From Bacillota bacterium (GTDB lineage Bacteria > Bacillota > Sulfobacillia > Sulfobacillales > Sulfobacillaceae), in NCBI GenBank assembly GCA_021841025.1, contig JAKBWA010000010.1:94412-158411 (forward strand): a stretch of DNA of 64,000 bases, given 5' to 3'. Both the position numbers and the translations under genes were made by a program. Positions 7,324 through 16,045 of the stretch are shown here, one piece after another. Every line of letters begins with the position of its first letter. Position 1 is the stretch's first letter. The notes below the pieces were generated by a model, which saw nothing but the letters and a program-made list of their open reading frames with translations, made no database searches and was not told the DNA's origin.

Positions 7324-8430
7324 TCAATTCCCGTATATCCGAGGAATTCTAGCCGACAGCCCTGTGACAATTTCATAACCAATAGTATCCAACAATTCTG
7401 CCAATTGGTCTGCTGAAATTGACTGTCCTTCTTGATTTCCAATGAGCACAACCTTATCGCCTACCTGCACCTCGTCTTCGATCCCCACCCCTACGTTCAG
7501 CTGGTCCATGGAAATACGACCGAGTACCGGACAAGCCCGTCCACGAATTAGCACATGAGATCGATTAGACAGTCCCCGTCGGTAACCATCAGCATACCCT
7601 ATAGGGACTGTGGCAATTTTCATGGGGGTCGGGGTGACATAAGTACCCCCGTAACCCACAGGAAATCCCTTCTCCACTTCTTTCACAAACACCACTTCCG
7701 ATGTCAGGTCCAAAACCGGTCTCAAGGCTGCCGGCATATCGTTATAAGCCGCCAGTCCATACATAGCGATGCCCACGCGTACCAGATTAAAATGGGTGCC
7801 AGGAAAGCGGAGGGCAGCCGCTGAATTGGCCGCATGTATCCAAGTCGGGGTTATTCCATTTTTCCGGCATTTTTCGACCACATCCAAAAATCGCGACGTT
7901 TGGCGCATTGTTTCTTGAGCCGTCCCAGCGTCTGCATTGGCAAAATGGGTCATGAGCCCTTGGAAAATGACCCCCGGATGGCGAAGGCGTTCAATCCATT
8001 CGTCATCGAAGCCATCCGGACTCATGCCGATCCGTCCCATACCGGTGTCGATCTTGATGTGGATTTTCACCGGCTTTCCCGTTTTCTGTCCCACCAACAC
8101 AGCTTGGTCGAATGTTGCGGGATCGAACACGACGATCTCCAGATCTGAGCGCACAGCCTCCTCTATTTGGTAAAGCGGAACTTGTCCGAGCACAAGAATC
8201 GGCACCCGAATTCCTTGACCCCTCAGGTACATTCCTTCTTCCACTAGCGCAACCCCCAGGTATTTAGCTCCAGCCGCAATTGCAGTACGGGCTATGGGTT
8301 CTGCCCCGTGCCCGTAACCGTCGGCTTTCACCACAGCCATAAAAGAAACCTGGGGATTAAGTTTGGATTCAATCCACTTGACATTGTCATACAATCGGTC
8401 CAAATAGACCGTTGCCACTGTCGGCCTCAT
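7324..8430 (-). CDS. alr: Alanine racemase
   Basis: 368-residue PLP enzyme that makes D-alanine for peptidoglycan. The PLP lysine is in FMAVVKADGYGHGAEP (about K34); the TIM-barrel continues with KIHIKIDTGMGRIG (about 126-139) and HAANSAAAL (199-207); the second domain has GYADGYRRGLSN and GRISMDQLNVGVG with the conserved active-site residues. Length is normal. It lies upstream of the mazEF pair on the same strand (48 bp gap) and downstream of nnr; whether they share a transcript is unclear. AGAGAGGTAGG lies 6-7 bases before the ATG. Confidence 0.96.
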   Translation of the reverse strand: MRPTVATVYLDRLYDNVKWIESKLNPQVSFMAVVKADGYGHGAEPIARTAIAAGAKYLGVALVEEGMYLRGQGIRVPILVLGQVPLYQIEEAVRSDLEIVVFDPATFDQAVLVGQKTGKPVKIHIKIDTGMGRIGMSPDGFDDEWIERLRHPGVIFQGLMTHFANADAGTAQETMRQTSRFLDVVEKCRKNGITPTWIHAANSAAALRFPGTHFNLVRVGIAMYGLAAYNDMPAALRPVLDLTSEVVFVKEVEKGFPVGYGGTYVTPTPMKIATVPIGYADGYRRGLSNRSHVLIRGRACPVLGRISMDQLNVGVGIEDEVQVGDKVVLIGNQEGQSISADQLAELLDTIGYEIVTGLSARIPRIYGN

Positions 8431-8503
8431 TCTATGCCTACCTCTCTATATGCCTTCATTTGTCTTCTTTATTCCTTGATTGGCTATTTCGTTAGATTCC
8501 ACC

Positions 8504-10012
8504 CTAGAGACTTATGGGCAACGATGGGGGGATCTCACCTTCCCTCACGCTGTCCCAAGCCTTGCCCAATGCCGCGATAATGTCTGTGGCCACGACGCTC
8601 AAGCCTTGATCGCGCTCGGCCCAAATACCGGCCCATCCATGTAAATATGTGGCAAAAGCCGCTTCTTCGCCAGATTCGTTTGGAGGCGATTTTGCCAATA
8701 AAGCCGCCACAATGCCGGAGAGCACATCTCCTGATCCTGCCGTTGCCAAGCTAGGAGTATTGACCGTATTGACAAAAACCCCCTTTGCGCCCGTTAAGGA
8801 AAAGGGGCCTTTGAGAATCACCGACACCTTAAAGTGACTCACCGCTTGTCTCACAGCGCGGTAACGGAACTCATCCACCTCTTGGGAACTCATCCCCAAC
8901 AACCGCCCCATTTCACCAGCATGCGGAGTGAGCACACTGCCTGATGGAAGCACCACGGCCGTGTCTTCTGTCAATAGGCGAAGGGCATCCGCATCCACCA
9001 CCAACGGTTTGTTCAGCGATGAAATATCCCGAAGTAAAGGAGGATGCACATGAGGACCTAGCCCTGGCCCCACGACGATAATATCCGCTCGCCGTAATCT
9101 CTCCCGGTCTTCGGAACTGAATTCCCATCCGCTATGGACCTTGATCCCTCTAACCAAAAGTGGCGTAGGCGCCTGAATTCTATTCAAAATAGTTTCCGGA
9201 ACAAATAGTTCGACCAATCCGGCCCCGGTCTTCAAGGCCGCTAGAGCCGCCAAAACCGGGGCACCAGGCATCGATTCTGATCCTCCGACCACAGCCACCG
9301 TGCCACGCCGGTATTTGTGCGTATAAAAATCCCGTCCCGATACTCGTTGACGAGCCCATAAGGGGTTCAACCAGTAACCGGACAGGGCTCTCATATCAGG
9401 CAGTCCAATGTCCAGCACCACCAACTGTCCGCCGAAACGGGAACCTGGGTAGCCGAAATGTCCCCACTTGGCAGCGCCAAACGTTAAGGTTTTAGCAGCC
9501 TGCACGCTTTCCAAGTTATAGGCTCCACTGTCGGCGTCAATTCCCGACAAAATGTCCAGCGCATAAAGGGGAATCTTATTTTGGGACAAGAGGTGCCACA
9601 GTCGGTTAAAGTCTTGGTTGGTTACGCTGCCGTGAAATCCTGTACCAAAGACTCCATCGACAACCCAGTGATACGAGCTGAGATTCGTAACCGAATCGAC
9701 CACCTTCGCACCGTAGGACACGGCAGCCTGGAGCAAGCTTTCGCCTAGGGCAAATGAGGGCCGCCCCAAGGGCATCACAATCGAAACATCCAGATGACGA
9801 GCCAGGTGTCGAGCCGCAACAAGGGCATCCCCCCCATTGTGCCCTTTACCCACGAGGATCAACCCCGGTCCAGATAATTCCGGGAGCAAATAATATGCCG
9901 CACGAGCCCCGGCATTTTCCATAAGCCAGGACAATTCAATATTCAGCTCCTGGGCGCGTTTGTCATGCGCCCGTGATTCCTCCGCGGTCCAAACCGCATA
10001 ATTTTCCATCAT
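8504..10012 (-). CDS. nnr: Bifunctional NAD(P)H-hydrate repair enzyme (epimerase/dehydratase)
   Basis: 502 residues if started at the ATG at 10012. The N-terminal YjeF_N domain (about 1-215) epimerises R/S-NAD(P)HX: LSWLMENAGARAA and LILVGKGHNGGDALVAARHL are its signatures. The C-terminal ribokinase-like domain (about 225-500) is the ADP-dependent dehydratase: KYRRGTVAVVGGSESMPGAP, VVGPGLGPH, VVDADALRLL, VLTPHAGEMGRLLG and NTPSLATAGSGDVLSGIVAALL. An open frame extends further upstream, but the 10012 start is preferred because its ATG overlaps the acpS stop (ATGA), a coupling arrangement, and the preceding residues are not conserved-looking. Pairing with acpS is common in Bacillota. Confidence 0.93.
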   Translation of the reverse strand: MMENYAVWTAEESRAHDKRAQELNIELSWLMENAGARAAYYLLPELSGPGLILVGKGHNGGDALVAARHLARHLDVSIVMPLGRPSFALGESLLQAAVSYGAKVVDSVTNLSSYHWVVDGVFGTGFHGSVTNQDFNRLWHLLSQNKIPLYALDILSGIDADSGAYNLESVQAAKTLTFGAAKWGHFGYPGSRFGGQLVVLDIGLPDMRALSGYWLNPLWARQRVSGRDFYTHKYRRGTVAVVGGSESMPGAPVLAALAALKTGAGLVELFVPETILNRIQAPTPLLVRGIKVHSGWEFSSEDRERLRRADIIVVGPGLGPHVHPPLLRDISSLNKPLVVDADALRLLTEDTAVVLPSGSVLTPHAGEMGRLLGMSSQEVDEFRYRAVRQAVSHFKVSVILKGPFSLTGAKGVFVNTVNTPSLATAGSGDVLSGIVAALLAKSPPNESGEEAAFATYLHGWAGIWAERDQGLSVVATDIIAALGKAWDSVREGEIPPSLPISL

Positions 10013-10386
10013 TTCGCAAGACTCCCCTGTTCCAGGACCACCACCGCAATCGCATACTGGCGTTCGTGTGTGAAGGACATCCAGATTTTCAACTGACGCT
10101 CGGCAATCCATTCACCTAAGGGTCCCTGAATACGGACTTCGGGTTCTTCGCGAACCCGGCGAATAATTTCTATGTCCTTCCACCGGCTATGATGGATACC
10201 ACCGCACGCTTTAATCAGAGCTTCCTTACCCGCAAACCGGGCAGCCCAACGCCGAATACTGTCACGGCCGCTTCCGACACTTTGCGCTTCTTCGATCGAA
10301 AAAATCCGCGAAACAAAACGAGGATTACGCACTGCATCTGCTATCCGGTTAATATCTGCCGCATCAATCCCAATTCCGTAGATCAC
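10009..10386 (-). CDS. acpS: Holo-[acyl-carrier-protein] synthase
   Basis: 125-residue phosphopantetheinyl transferase that activates acyl carrier protein using CoA. MIYGIGIDAADINRIADAV has the metal-binding Asp8, and RRWAARFAGKEALIKACG (about 45-62) contains the F-x-x-KEA motif with the second acidic ligand. The start is a GTG at 10386 after AAGGTG. Its TGA overlaps the ATG of nnr by the ATGA arrangement, so the two are translated together. Length is normal for the trimeric AcpS type. Confidence 0.95.
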   Translation of the reverse strand: MIYGIGIDAADINRIADAVRNPRFVSRIFSIEEAQSVGSGRDSIRRWAARFAGKEALIKACGGIHHSRWKDIEIIRRVREEPEVRIQGPLGEWIAERQLKIWMSFTHERQYAIAVVVLEQGSLAK

Positions 10387-10737
10387 ACTTCACCTTCTTG
10401 ATGGCCAAACCCGCTGATGATACATTGTCTGCCTTCGATACTCTTGTGGCGGATCACAAGGGCAAACGAGGCGGCTGTCTTGTCGTATCCAATGGTCGGT
10501 ATGGTTGAAGCTGTTCTCACTTGTCAAGAGTACACAAAAGAGTAGAAATGAGTCCCCGGCCATGGGCAGGGCTAATCCTCTCCACAACCGAATTCCTCCC
10601 CCCTGCCAACTCCTCATAGGGGGCAGAGGACTGCGAAATCTATTTCAATTTGAGGCGCCGAGCACCTTGGCTTTGGTTTTTAGTCTCGTCCATTATAGCC
10701 GAAAAGCCCTTAAGGGAAAATCCAGCCAGGCTCTGAC
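10387..10737. other. Intergenic region, no gene seen
   Basis: About 350 bp between acpS and ftcD. Short frames lack ribosome sites. It should contain the acpS-nnr promoter and the end of the ftcD transcript; a short CCCTTAAGGG palindrome followed by CTTTT on the minus strand (about 10700-10715) could be a weak terminator of the latter. Confidence 0.45.
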
Positions 10738-11652
10738 TTATGGAAGTTTTGGGTCTGTGTCTTCTGAATCTTCATGGCATAAAGCCCATTCCAGAACCTG
10801 GGTCAAATCAAAATCGACTTGTTGCAAATAATAGCGAGCCGTATCCACTAGGGCTCTAGCAGGCATGAGTCCCACCAATTCAGTTCGAAATATGCTGACA
10901 CCAAAGCGTCCGGCTTCCTGCCGCACGGCTTCCAGAGCCCGGGGAAGCGGCGTTTTGGGATAATCGACAAGATTCATGGAGACCTGAACTCGTGCCCGGC
11001 TTAGCGTATTCATAGGGAGGGCTTTCACCCCGCTAAGCCCGCCCGTCGAGGCACGGACTGATTCTGCCACCTTCTTGGCGATATTCATATCGTTCGTATT
11101 CAACAAGACATTGAAGGCAATCAAGGGATTTCTCGCTCCGATTGCAACGGCCCCCGCAGTAGGATGAGGGTATGGCGGACCATAGTCTGGAGGATCTTCT
11201 GCCATTTTATGCCGAAGCCTTTCAAATTGTCCCCGGCGAACGTCCGCGAGGTTTTTATGCTGGGGTTTTGTCGCCGCCATTTCATATAAATAGACGGGCA
11301 ACTCAAGCTCTTCTGCAATGCGGTGTCCAAGGTTCTCGGCCCAGCGCACCGCATCCTCCATCGTTGCGCCTTTTAACGGCACGAATGGTATCACATCAAC
11401 GGATCCCATCCGAGGATGGCATCCCCGATGCCCGCGTAAATCGATAAGTGTGACAGCCGCTTTGGCTGCACGAAACATCGCCTCTGCCAAATCCTGTGCT
11501 TCGCCCACAGCCGTCATCACCGAACGGTTATGATCCCCATCCATCGCCATATCCAATATCCGGACACCCGAAATCCGAGCTGATTCTAAGATCGTCTGAA
11601 CCACATCCTTGCGGCGTCCTTCCGAGAAATTGGGAATGCATTCCAAAATCAT
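10738..11652 (-). CDS. ftcD: Glutamate formimidoyltransferase
   Basis: 304-residue enzyme transferring the formimino group of N-formimino-glutamate to tetrahydrofolate, the last step of one histidine-degradation route. MILECIPNFSEGRRKDVVQ is the family start, followed by DGDHNRSVMTAVG (39-51), IDLRGHRGCHPRMGSVDVIPF (70-90) and IGARNPLIAFNVLLNT. It has only the transferase domain; the cyclodeaminase domain of the eukaryotic fusion is absent. Its ATG overlaps the stop codon of the molybdopterin enzyme gene by one base (TAATG), so it is translationally coupled to it. No hut genes are nearby, which is odd for a histidine-degradation role; a one-carbon link with the neighbouring Mo enzyme is possible but unproven. 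Confidence 0.93.
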   Translation of the reverse strand: MILECIPNFSEGRRKDVVQTILESARISGVRILDMAMDGDHNRSVMTAVGEAQDLAEAMFRAAKAAVTLIDLRGHRGCHPRMGSVDVIPFVPLKGATMEDAVRWAENLGHRIAEELELPVYLYEMAATKPQHKNLADVRRGQFERLRHKMAEDPPDYGPPYPHPTAGAVAIGARNPLIAFNVLLNTNDMNIAKKVAESVRASTGGLSGVKALPMNTLSRARVQVSMNLVDYPKTPLPRALEAVRQEAGRFGVSIFRTELVGLMPARALVDTARYYLQQVDFDLTQVLEWALCHEDSEDTDPKLP

Positions 11653-13691
11653 TATACTTCCTCCCGTTTATAGGCTTCTACTGTTACGCGGCTATCATAG
11701 AATGTGGATCCGCCCCCATAATCCGACAAGTCCTGACTAGTCAGCTGATTGACGTTGACACCTTGATCACGGTTCCATGTGACAGCATAACTAAGAAGCA
11801 CTCCCGGCGATACTTTTTCACTGCTCCTCAATACGAAACAGGCTGAACCCAAAGTGTTAAAGAGCCGCACCTCATCGCCCTCTTGGAGATCCAATTGTTT
11901 CATATCATCGCGATGCATATAAACGGTGGGCTCTGTCTCTGACGTCAGAAGACTATTGACATTGCCGAAGCTGGACTTAATAGTGTTTTTCCGAGAGGGA
12001 CTGATAAGCCAGAATAACTTTTGTCCGTCCTGGGTTTTGACCGGACCACGTCCCACTTTTACACTGTCCTCAAGGGGCAATGGTTTCAGACGCAACCCAC
12101 GGGGCGGAATATTAAAGTCAAGAAAGGGACGTGCACTTGGCGAAATATGGATTTTTTGCACCGGGTTATCTTGCAGGGATTCCCACGTAATATTCTGCAA
12201 CCAGGGATGAGACGTTTGCAAAGCTTGCCGGACTAACGCTTCGTCAGAATCCTGGACCCAAGTTTCCTGGCCAAACCCCATCGCCTTAGCCAACCGACGA
12301 AAAAATTCGGTATTGGACACCGCTTCTCCCGGCGCCTCGACCGCCTTCGCGTTTAGCTGAATGTAACGGTGCCAGTACGACAAGTGCAAATCCACAATCT
12401 CTGGGAACATCGCCGCAGGCAACACCCAGTCGGCATAACGGGCCGTATCTGTCATCATTTGTTCGTGTACGACACACAGCAAATCCTCCCGTAACAAACC
12501 GGCCAATACAGCGGATTGATCTGGGGCTGTGGCGGCTGGATTCGCATTATAGACGATCAAAGCTTTCACGGGCGGTTTTGAGCGCATGGAAAGAGCTTGA
12601 CCCAGTTGCAGCATATTAATCTCACGAGGACTGCCGTTCAGAAGATCAGGGCGCGTCAGTAATTCCCGGTTTATGGGGAAGGCGTCGGCGTTACTCTGCA
12701 AATGTCCCCCTCCAGGGTACCGATAAGATCCACTCAAGATAGACAAGGCGGATATCGCCCAAACAGCCTGTGCTCCATAACGATGTCTTTGGACACCGTA
12801 TCCGGTGCGAATCAGCAAAGGCGGCCGATGGATTAGTTCTTGAGCAAGAGTTTCGATAATGTGGCTCTGCACTCCCGTAATTTGATCGGCTCGGGCCACT
12901 GTCCAAGGTTCCACGGCTCGGCGGTATTCGTCTAACCCTGATCCAAACTGTTCGACAAAGGCGGCATCAAACAGCGACGATTTGACCCAATAGCGGCCTA
13001 TGGCCATGGCCAGCGCCGCATCCGAACCGGGGTTGATGGCGATATGCCCGCCGTAGCGCTGCGCACTCTCGGTTTTTAAGGGATCGATAACGAGCACTTT
13101 GGCACCTTTGGCCACAGCCTGATCCAGAAGCGGAACCTGATGCAAATTCGTGGCTACGGGATTCGAACCCCACAGGACAATTTGGCCCATGTTGGGAATC
13201 ATCAGGGGATCGGGGCCTATACGGGATCCATAGACCCACAGAAGTGCTGCGTCCGCCGCCCCGCTGCAAATCGTTCGGGCGAGTCTTGAAGCGCCAATAC
13301 GGTGAAAAAATCGCCTATCCATTGAAGCTGTACTCAATACGCCCATATTCCCCGCAAAGCTGTAGGGCATAATGGCCTCAGCACCAAACTCTTGGACAAT
13401 TTTATCCAGACGCAGCCCAATCTCTGCCATGGCCTCATCCCAGCTGCTGCGGATAAAACGCCCTGAACCCTTTGGTCCTACTCTTCTCATAGGATAAAGG
13501 ATCCGATCAGGGTGGGAGAGGCGCTCGAGGTAGCGATTCACCTTTAAGCACGCAAACCCTTTGGTTAAAGGATGCTTCCTTTCGCCTTGGATTCTTACAA
13601 CCCGGCCCGCGGCAATGGTCAGTTCCAAACCGCAGGTATCATAACAGTCGTGGGGGCAGACTCCATATACGGAATCATGCTCACAGCCCAT
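11652..13691 (-). CDS. Molybdopterin-dependent oxidoreductase (DMSO reductase / formate dehydrogenase superfamily)
   Basis: 679-residue Mo/W-bis-MGD enzyme. A [4Fe-4S] site is formed by Cys12, Cys16, Cys20 and Cys48 (C-x3-C-x3-C-x27-C). WDEAMAEI and MPYSFAGNMGVL are followed by RTICSG, where Cys142 is the likely Mo ligand. VLWGSNPVATNLHQ, KVLVIDPLKTESAQ and PGSDAALAMAIGRYW bind the cofactor, and residues about 565-675 form the C-terminal molydopterin dinucleotide-binding domain (SPSRKNTIKSSFGNV, GDEVRLFNTLGSA). There is no Tat signal, so it is probably cytoplasmic. No electron-transfer or membrane-anchor subunit is adjacent; the upstream gene is a sulfocyanin-like lipoprotein and the downstream one ftcD. 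Substrate (formate, a sulfur compound or other) cannot be told from the sequence. Confidence 0.88.
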   Translation of the reverse strand: MGCEHDSVYGVCPHDCYDTCGLELTIAAGRVVRIQGERKHPLTKGFACLKVNRYLERLSHPDRILYPMRRVGPKGSGRFIRSSWDEAMAEIGLRLDKIVQEFGAEAIMPYSFAGNMGVLSTASMDRRFFHRIGASRLARTICSGAADAALLWVYGSRIGPDPLMIPNMGQIVLWGSNPVATNLHQVPLLDQAVAKGAKVLVIDPLKTESAQRYGGHIAINPGSDAALAMAIGRYWVKSSLFDAAFVEQFGSGLDEYRRAVEPWTVARADQITGVQSHIIETLAQELIHRPPLLIRTGYGVQRHRYGAQAVWAISALSILSGSYRYPGGGHLQSNADAFPINRELLTRPDLLNGSPREINMLQLGQALSMRSKPPVKALIVYNANPAATAPDQSAVLAGLLREDLLCVVHEQMMTDTARYADWVLPAAMFPEIVDLHLSYWHRYIQLNAKAVEAPGEAVSNTEFFRRLAKAMGFGQETWVQDSDEALVRQALQTSHPWLQNITWESLQDNPVQKIHISPSARPFLDFNIPPRGLRLKPLPLEDSVKVGRGPVKTQDGQKLFWLISPSRKNTIKSSFGNVNSLLTSETEPTVYMHRDDMKQLDLQEGDEVRLFNTLGSACFVLRSSEKVSPGVLLSYAVTWNRDQGVNVNQLTSQDLSDYGGGSTFYDSRVTVEAYKREEV

Positions 13692-13724
13692 AATTCGTTC
13701 GCCCCCTGCCTGTTCAATCTATGA

Positions 13725-14252
13725 TTATAGGTGCAATGACGGCTTTCCACCCTGAGAAACCACAAATTTAGCCCACATTCCAGATATTTCATGGTCTGGA
13801 ACCAAACTTGCCAGTCGGTAGGTTCCCGGTCGCGAAGGCCGAAAAGAAAACACCTGAGTGCCTTGAGGGGGCAGGCCTGTCGTCAAAGACCGGGTTGATG
13901 CTCCAGCAAACGCCGCATGGTGGCTTCGAGAGTTTGTGACGACAGCTAACGAATTGGGCAGGCCCGAATCATTAATAAAGCGGACCGTCACCTTGTAATT
14001 CTTCGGCACAACCACTTGCATAGCACCATTTTGAGTTCCATTTAAATTAAAACCGTGATTCTCATAACCGGCAATCACTGTCAGTAGCACAGAGTCATTT
14101 GCCGTGTTCACTTTCATCCACCGTTTGCTCTGGTGTGATGGAGAAGGAACAACCATTGATGAGACCTTATGCGCAGGGGGACCGGCAAATAGCCCACAAC
14201 CCGTTAGCCCCAGTCCCAAGAGACCTAATACCAGCAAATATTGAGACCTCAT
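13725..14252 (-). CDS. Sulfocyanin-like lipoprotein lacking two copper ligands
   Basis: 175-residue exported cupredoxin-like protein. Residues 1-19 are a lipoprotein signal (LGLTGC, lipid-modified Cys19). The mature part has the sulfocyanin-type fold markers: GFNLNGTQNGAMQVVVP (67-83), a VTVRFIN strand, FAGAST, and the C-terminal RPGTYRLASLVPDHEISGMW (141-160). In sulfocyanins the copper is held by the His of P-H-S, a Cys, a His five residues on, and a Met. Here the first position is Asn (LPNSLAV, N100), the Cys position is Ser149, while His154 and Met159 remain. A type 1 copper site is therefore unlikely. It is upstream of the Mo enzyme by 33 bp on the same strand. Role unknown: a structural or metal-free descendant of an electron carrier is the best guess. 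Confidence 0.75.
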   Translation of the reverse strand: MRSQYLLVLGLLGLGLTGCGLFAGPPAHKVSSMVVPSPSHQSKRWMKVNTANDSVLLTVIAGYENHGFNLNGTQNGAMQVVVPKNYKVTVRFINDSGLPNSLAVVTNSRSHHAAFAGASTRSLTTGLPPQGTQVFSFRPSRPGTYRLASLVPDHEISGMWAKFVVSQGGKPSLHL

Positions 14253-14535
14253 CGCAATGTGGCGCTGGACTCCGGCTTCTTAGGCGGAGGCAAAGGCGCC
14301 TTCTCTCCTTTCTGCTTTAGCTTTAATCCTTTGTTTCCATGACCTATCAACAACACAACATACCCCATGATCCCCGACTCAAAGCGCATCACACTGGCAC
14401 CCCGTAAAAAACTACGCTCTAGTTCATTAGTTCATTGTACAACACCTAAGCAACTATTCTTTCAGAGCCATTCTTGCGCGGGAAGGAGATTTCTCGCGAG
14501 AATTTCTTTTTTTGAAATTTTCTTTGTCAAAAGCC
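14253..14535. other. Divergent intergenic region with a TTCTCGCGAGAA palindrome
   Basis: About 280 bp between the sulfocyanin-like gene and the serine T-box promoter. A perfect 12-bp palindrome lies at 14491-14502, followed by a TTTCTTTTTTT tract; it could be a regulatory site for either direction. No gene seen. Confidence 0.4.
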
Positions 14536-14565
14536 TTTACACCCACACAGAATTATGTTTATAAT
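14536..14565 (+). promoter_or_regulatory. Promoter of the T-box/serine operon
   Basis: TTTACA (14536-14541) and a perfect TATAAT (14560-14565) are 18 bp apart, immediately before the T-box leader. Confidence 0.7.
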
Positions 14566-14580
14566 TTCGAAAACAGCCAA

Positions 14581-14790
14581 TGAATGGGAAGAGTCAGGTG
14601 ATTCTCCAGAAAGTCGGTAGGATGGAACCCGATGAGTTGCCTGAACCCGATTCCACCCAGGAGGATGTCAGCGATGAGTTGACCGCAGTGCTGCGTTAGA
14701 GCCATAGAGAGGGCAGGTTTCTATATCTGTCAAATAGGGTGGCACCGCGGTGATTACCGTCCCTAATGGTTTAGGGGCGTTTTTTGTTTT
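14581..14790 (+). ncRNA. T-box leader (tRNA-sensing riboswitch), probably serine-specific
   Basis: The leader ends with the canonical T-box sequence AGGGTGGCACCGCGG (14736-14750), which forms the antiterminator by pairing with the tRNA acceptor end, followed by a terminator hairpin. The upstream 150 nt form a Stem I-like domain with GGATGGAACCCGATGAG and AGAGAGGGCAGG segments. Because the downstream genes are an aminotransferase and serA, the effector should be uncharged tRNA-Ser; UCC at 14652-14654 (in GAUUCCACC) is a candidate specifier, but the fold was not computed and another codon such as AGC at about 14670 is possible. Rising uncharged tRNA-Ser would then switch on serine synthesis. 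Confidence 0.9.
14758..14790 (+). terminator. T-box attenuator terminator
   Basis: CGTCCCTAA (14758-14766) pairs with TTAGGGGCG (14771-14779), followed by TTTTTT-G-TTTT. Its 5' arm overlaps the region competing with the antiterminator. Confidence 0.88.
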
Positions 14791-14887
14791 GCGATTGACC
14801 ATCCCTCTTTTTGTTTTGTAACACAGATAATTTTCGTCACGTAATCAGCAAACGATCACAACCACACTTTGAGGAGGAATTTTTTTC

Positions 14888-16045
14888 ATGATATATCCGC
14901 CACAAATCCTACTACCCGGCCCCACACCTGTGCCACCCAGCGTCAATTTAGCGATGCAACAGGCCATGTCGGATCACCGAGGCAGCGTTTTCACAAAGGT
15001 TAAAGAACATGTACTCCGGGAATTGAATGAACTGTTGGATGTCGGATTAAACGGGGGTGTTGCTGTCCTTCCGACCAGCGGCACCGGTGCCTTGGAAGCC
15101 GCTGTTCAAAACTTCTTGTTGCCGGGAGACAAGGTCATTGGGGTAAGCACCGGCACATTCGGCGAACGGTTTGTCCAAATCGCCGAGAAAATGGAAGTCC
15201 AAGTCAGACATCTGCGCGTAAATTATGGAACGGCGTTCGATCCCGCACAAATCCTAGATGTTTTGCAGGAAGAACAACACGATATCAAAGCTATACTCGT
15301 CACCCATAACGAAACATCTACGGGAGTATTGAATCCGGTTGAGCAACTCGCCAACTTGCTCAATAGGGTACCCAACCCTCCTTTACTCATTGTCGACAGT
15401 ATTTCAGGGGTGCCTTCCGTTCCCTTAAAAGTCGTCCGAAATCATATTGACGTGATCATCGCTGCCTCACAAAAGGGCTTTATGTGCCCGCCGGGACTAG
15501 GGATCTTGGCTGTTTCCGAACGGGCCCGCAACCAGATCATTGCCGAGCGCCCTGGCCGTTTGTTCTTTGACTTAAGGCCATACTTGGAGGGACAGTTTCC
15601 TTATACTCCTGCCGTGTCTTTATGGTATGGGCTAGAAGAAGCGTTGCATTTACTGGCCGAAGAAGGAGAGTCGCAGCGTCTTGCCCGCCACCAACTTTTA
15701 AGCCGGATAAGCCGGGCTTTTGGCCAAGCTTCAGGTCTAACGCCTCCCGTAGAGGAACAATTTACATCGCCCACCGTAACGGCGTTACAAGCTCCCAAAG
15801 GCATCAGTCCCGCCGATTTTCGCAACCAAACCGCCAAACTGGGGCTGCAAATCGCAGGGGCCATGGGCCCATGGCACCATGATTACATTCGCATTGGCCA
15901 TGTTGGAGCCGTATTACCAGAACAACTTTTTGAAGGATTAGCCACATTAGCTCATCTGCTGCCCGCGGGCTTTGACGGCATTGAGGCTGCATGGGTCACT
16001 TGGCACAACGCCATCACAGTTGATGAGGAGGTTCACAGCAAATGA
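14888..16045 (+). CDS. Class V aminotransferase (serine/alanine-glyoxylate or phosphoserine type)
   Basis: 385-residue PLP aminotransferase of the AGXT/SPT small-subunit group. LLPGPTPVPPSVNLAM opens the protein; LPTSGTGALEAAVQNFL (61-77) binds the cofactor phosphate; LVTHNETSTGVLNP and LIVDSISGVPSVPL hold the ring-stacking and Asp170 positions; the PLP lysine is K196 in AASQKGFMCPPGLG. GAGGAGG precedes the ATG. It is the first gene after the serine-type T-box and overlaps serA by the ATGA arrangement. No SerC of the standard fold is present here, so this enzyme probably supplies the second step of the phosphorylated serine pathway or makes serine from hydroxypyruvate; which substrate it uses is inferred. 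Confidence 0.88.
   Translation: MIYPPQILLPGPTPVPPSVNLAMQQAMSDHRGSVFTKVKEHVLRELNELLDVGLNGGVAVLPTSGTGALEAAVQNFLLPGDKVIGVSTGTFGERFVQIAEKMEVQVRHLRVNYGTAFDPAQILDVLQEEQHDIKAILVTHNETSTGVLNPVEQLANLLNRVPNPPLLIVDSISGVPSVPLKVVRNHIDVIIAASQKGFMCPPGLGILAVSERARNQIIAERPGRLFFDLRPYLEGQFPYTPAVSLWYGLEEALHLLAEEGESQRLARHQLLSRISRAFGQASGLTPPVEEQFTSPTVTALQAPKGISPADFRNQTAKLGLQIAGAMGPWHHDYIRIGHVGAVLPEQLFEGLATLAHLLPAGFDGIEAAWVTWHNAITVDEEVHSK

Noticed and set aside
10013..10111. Upstream extension of nnr
   Set aside because: It overlaps acpS and is unlike the family N-terminus; the ATG coupled to the acpS stop is better.
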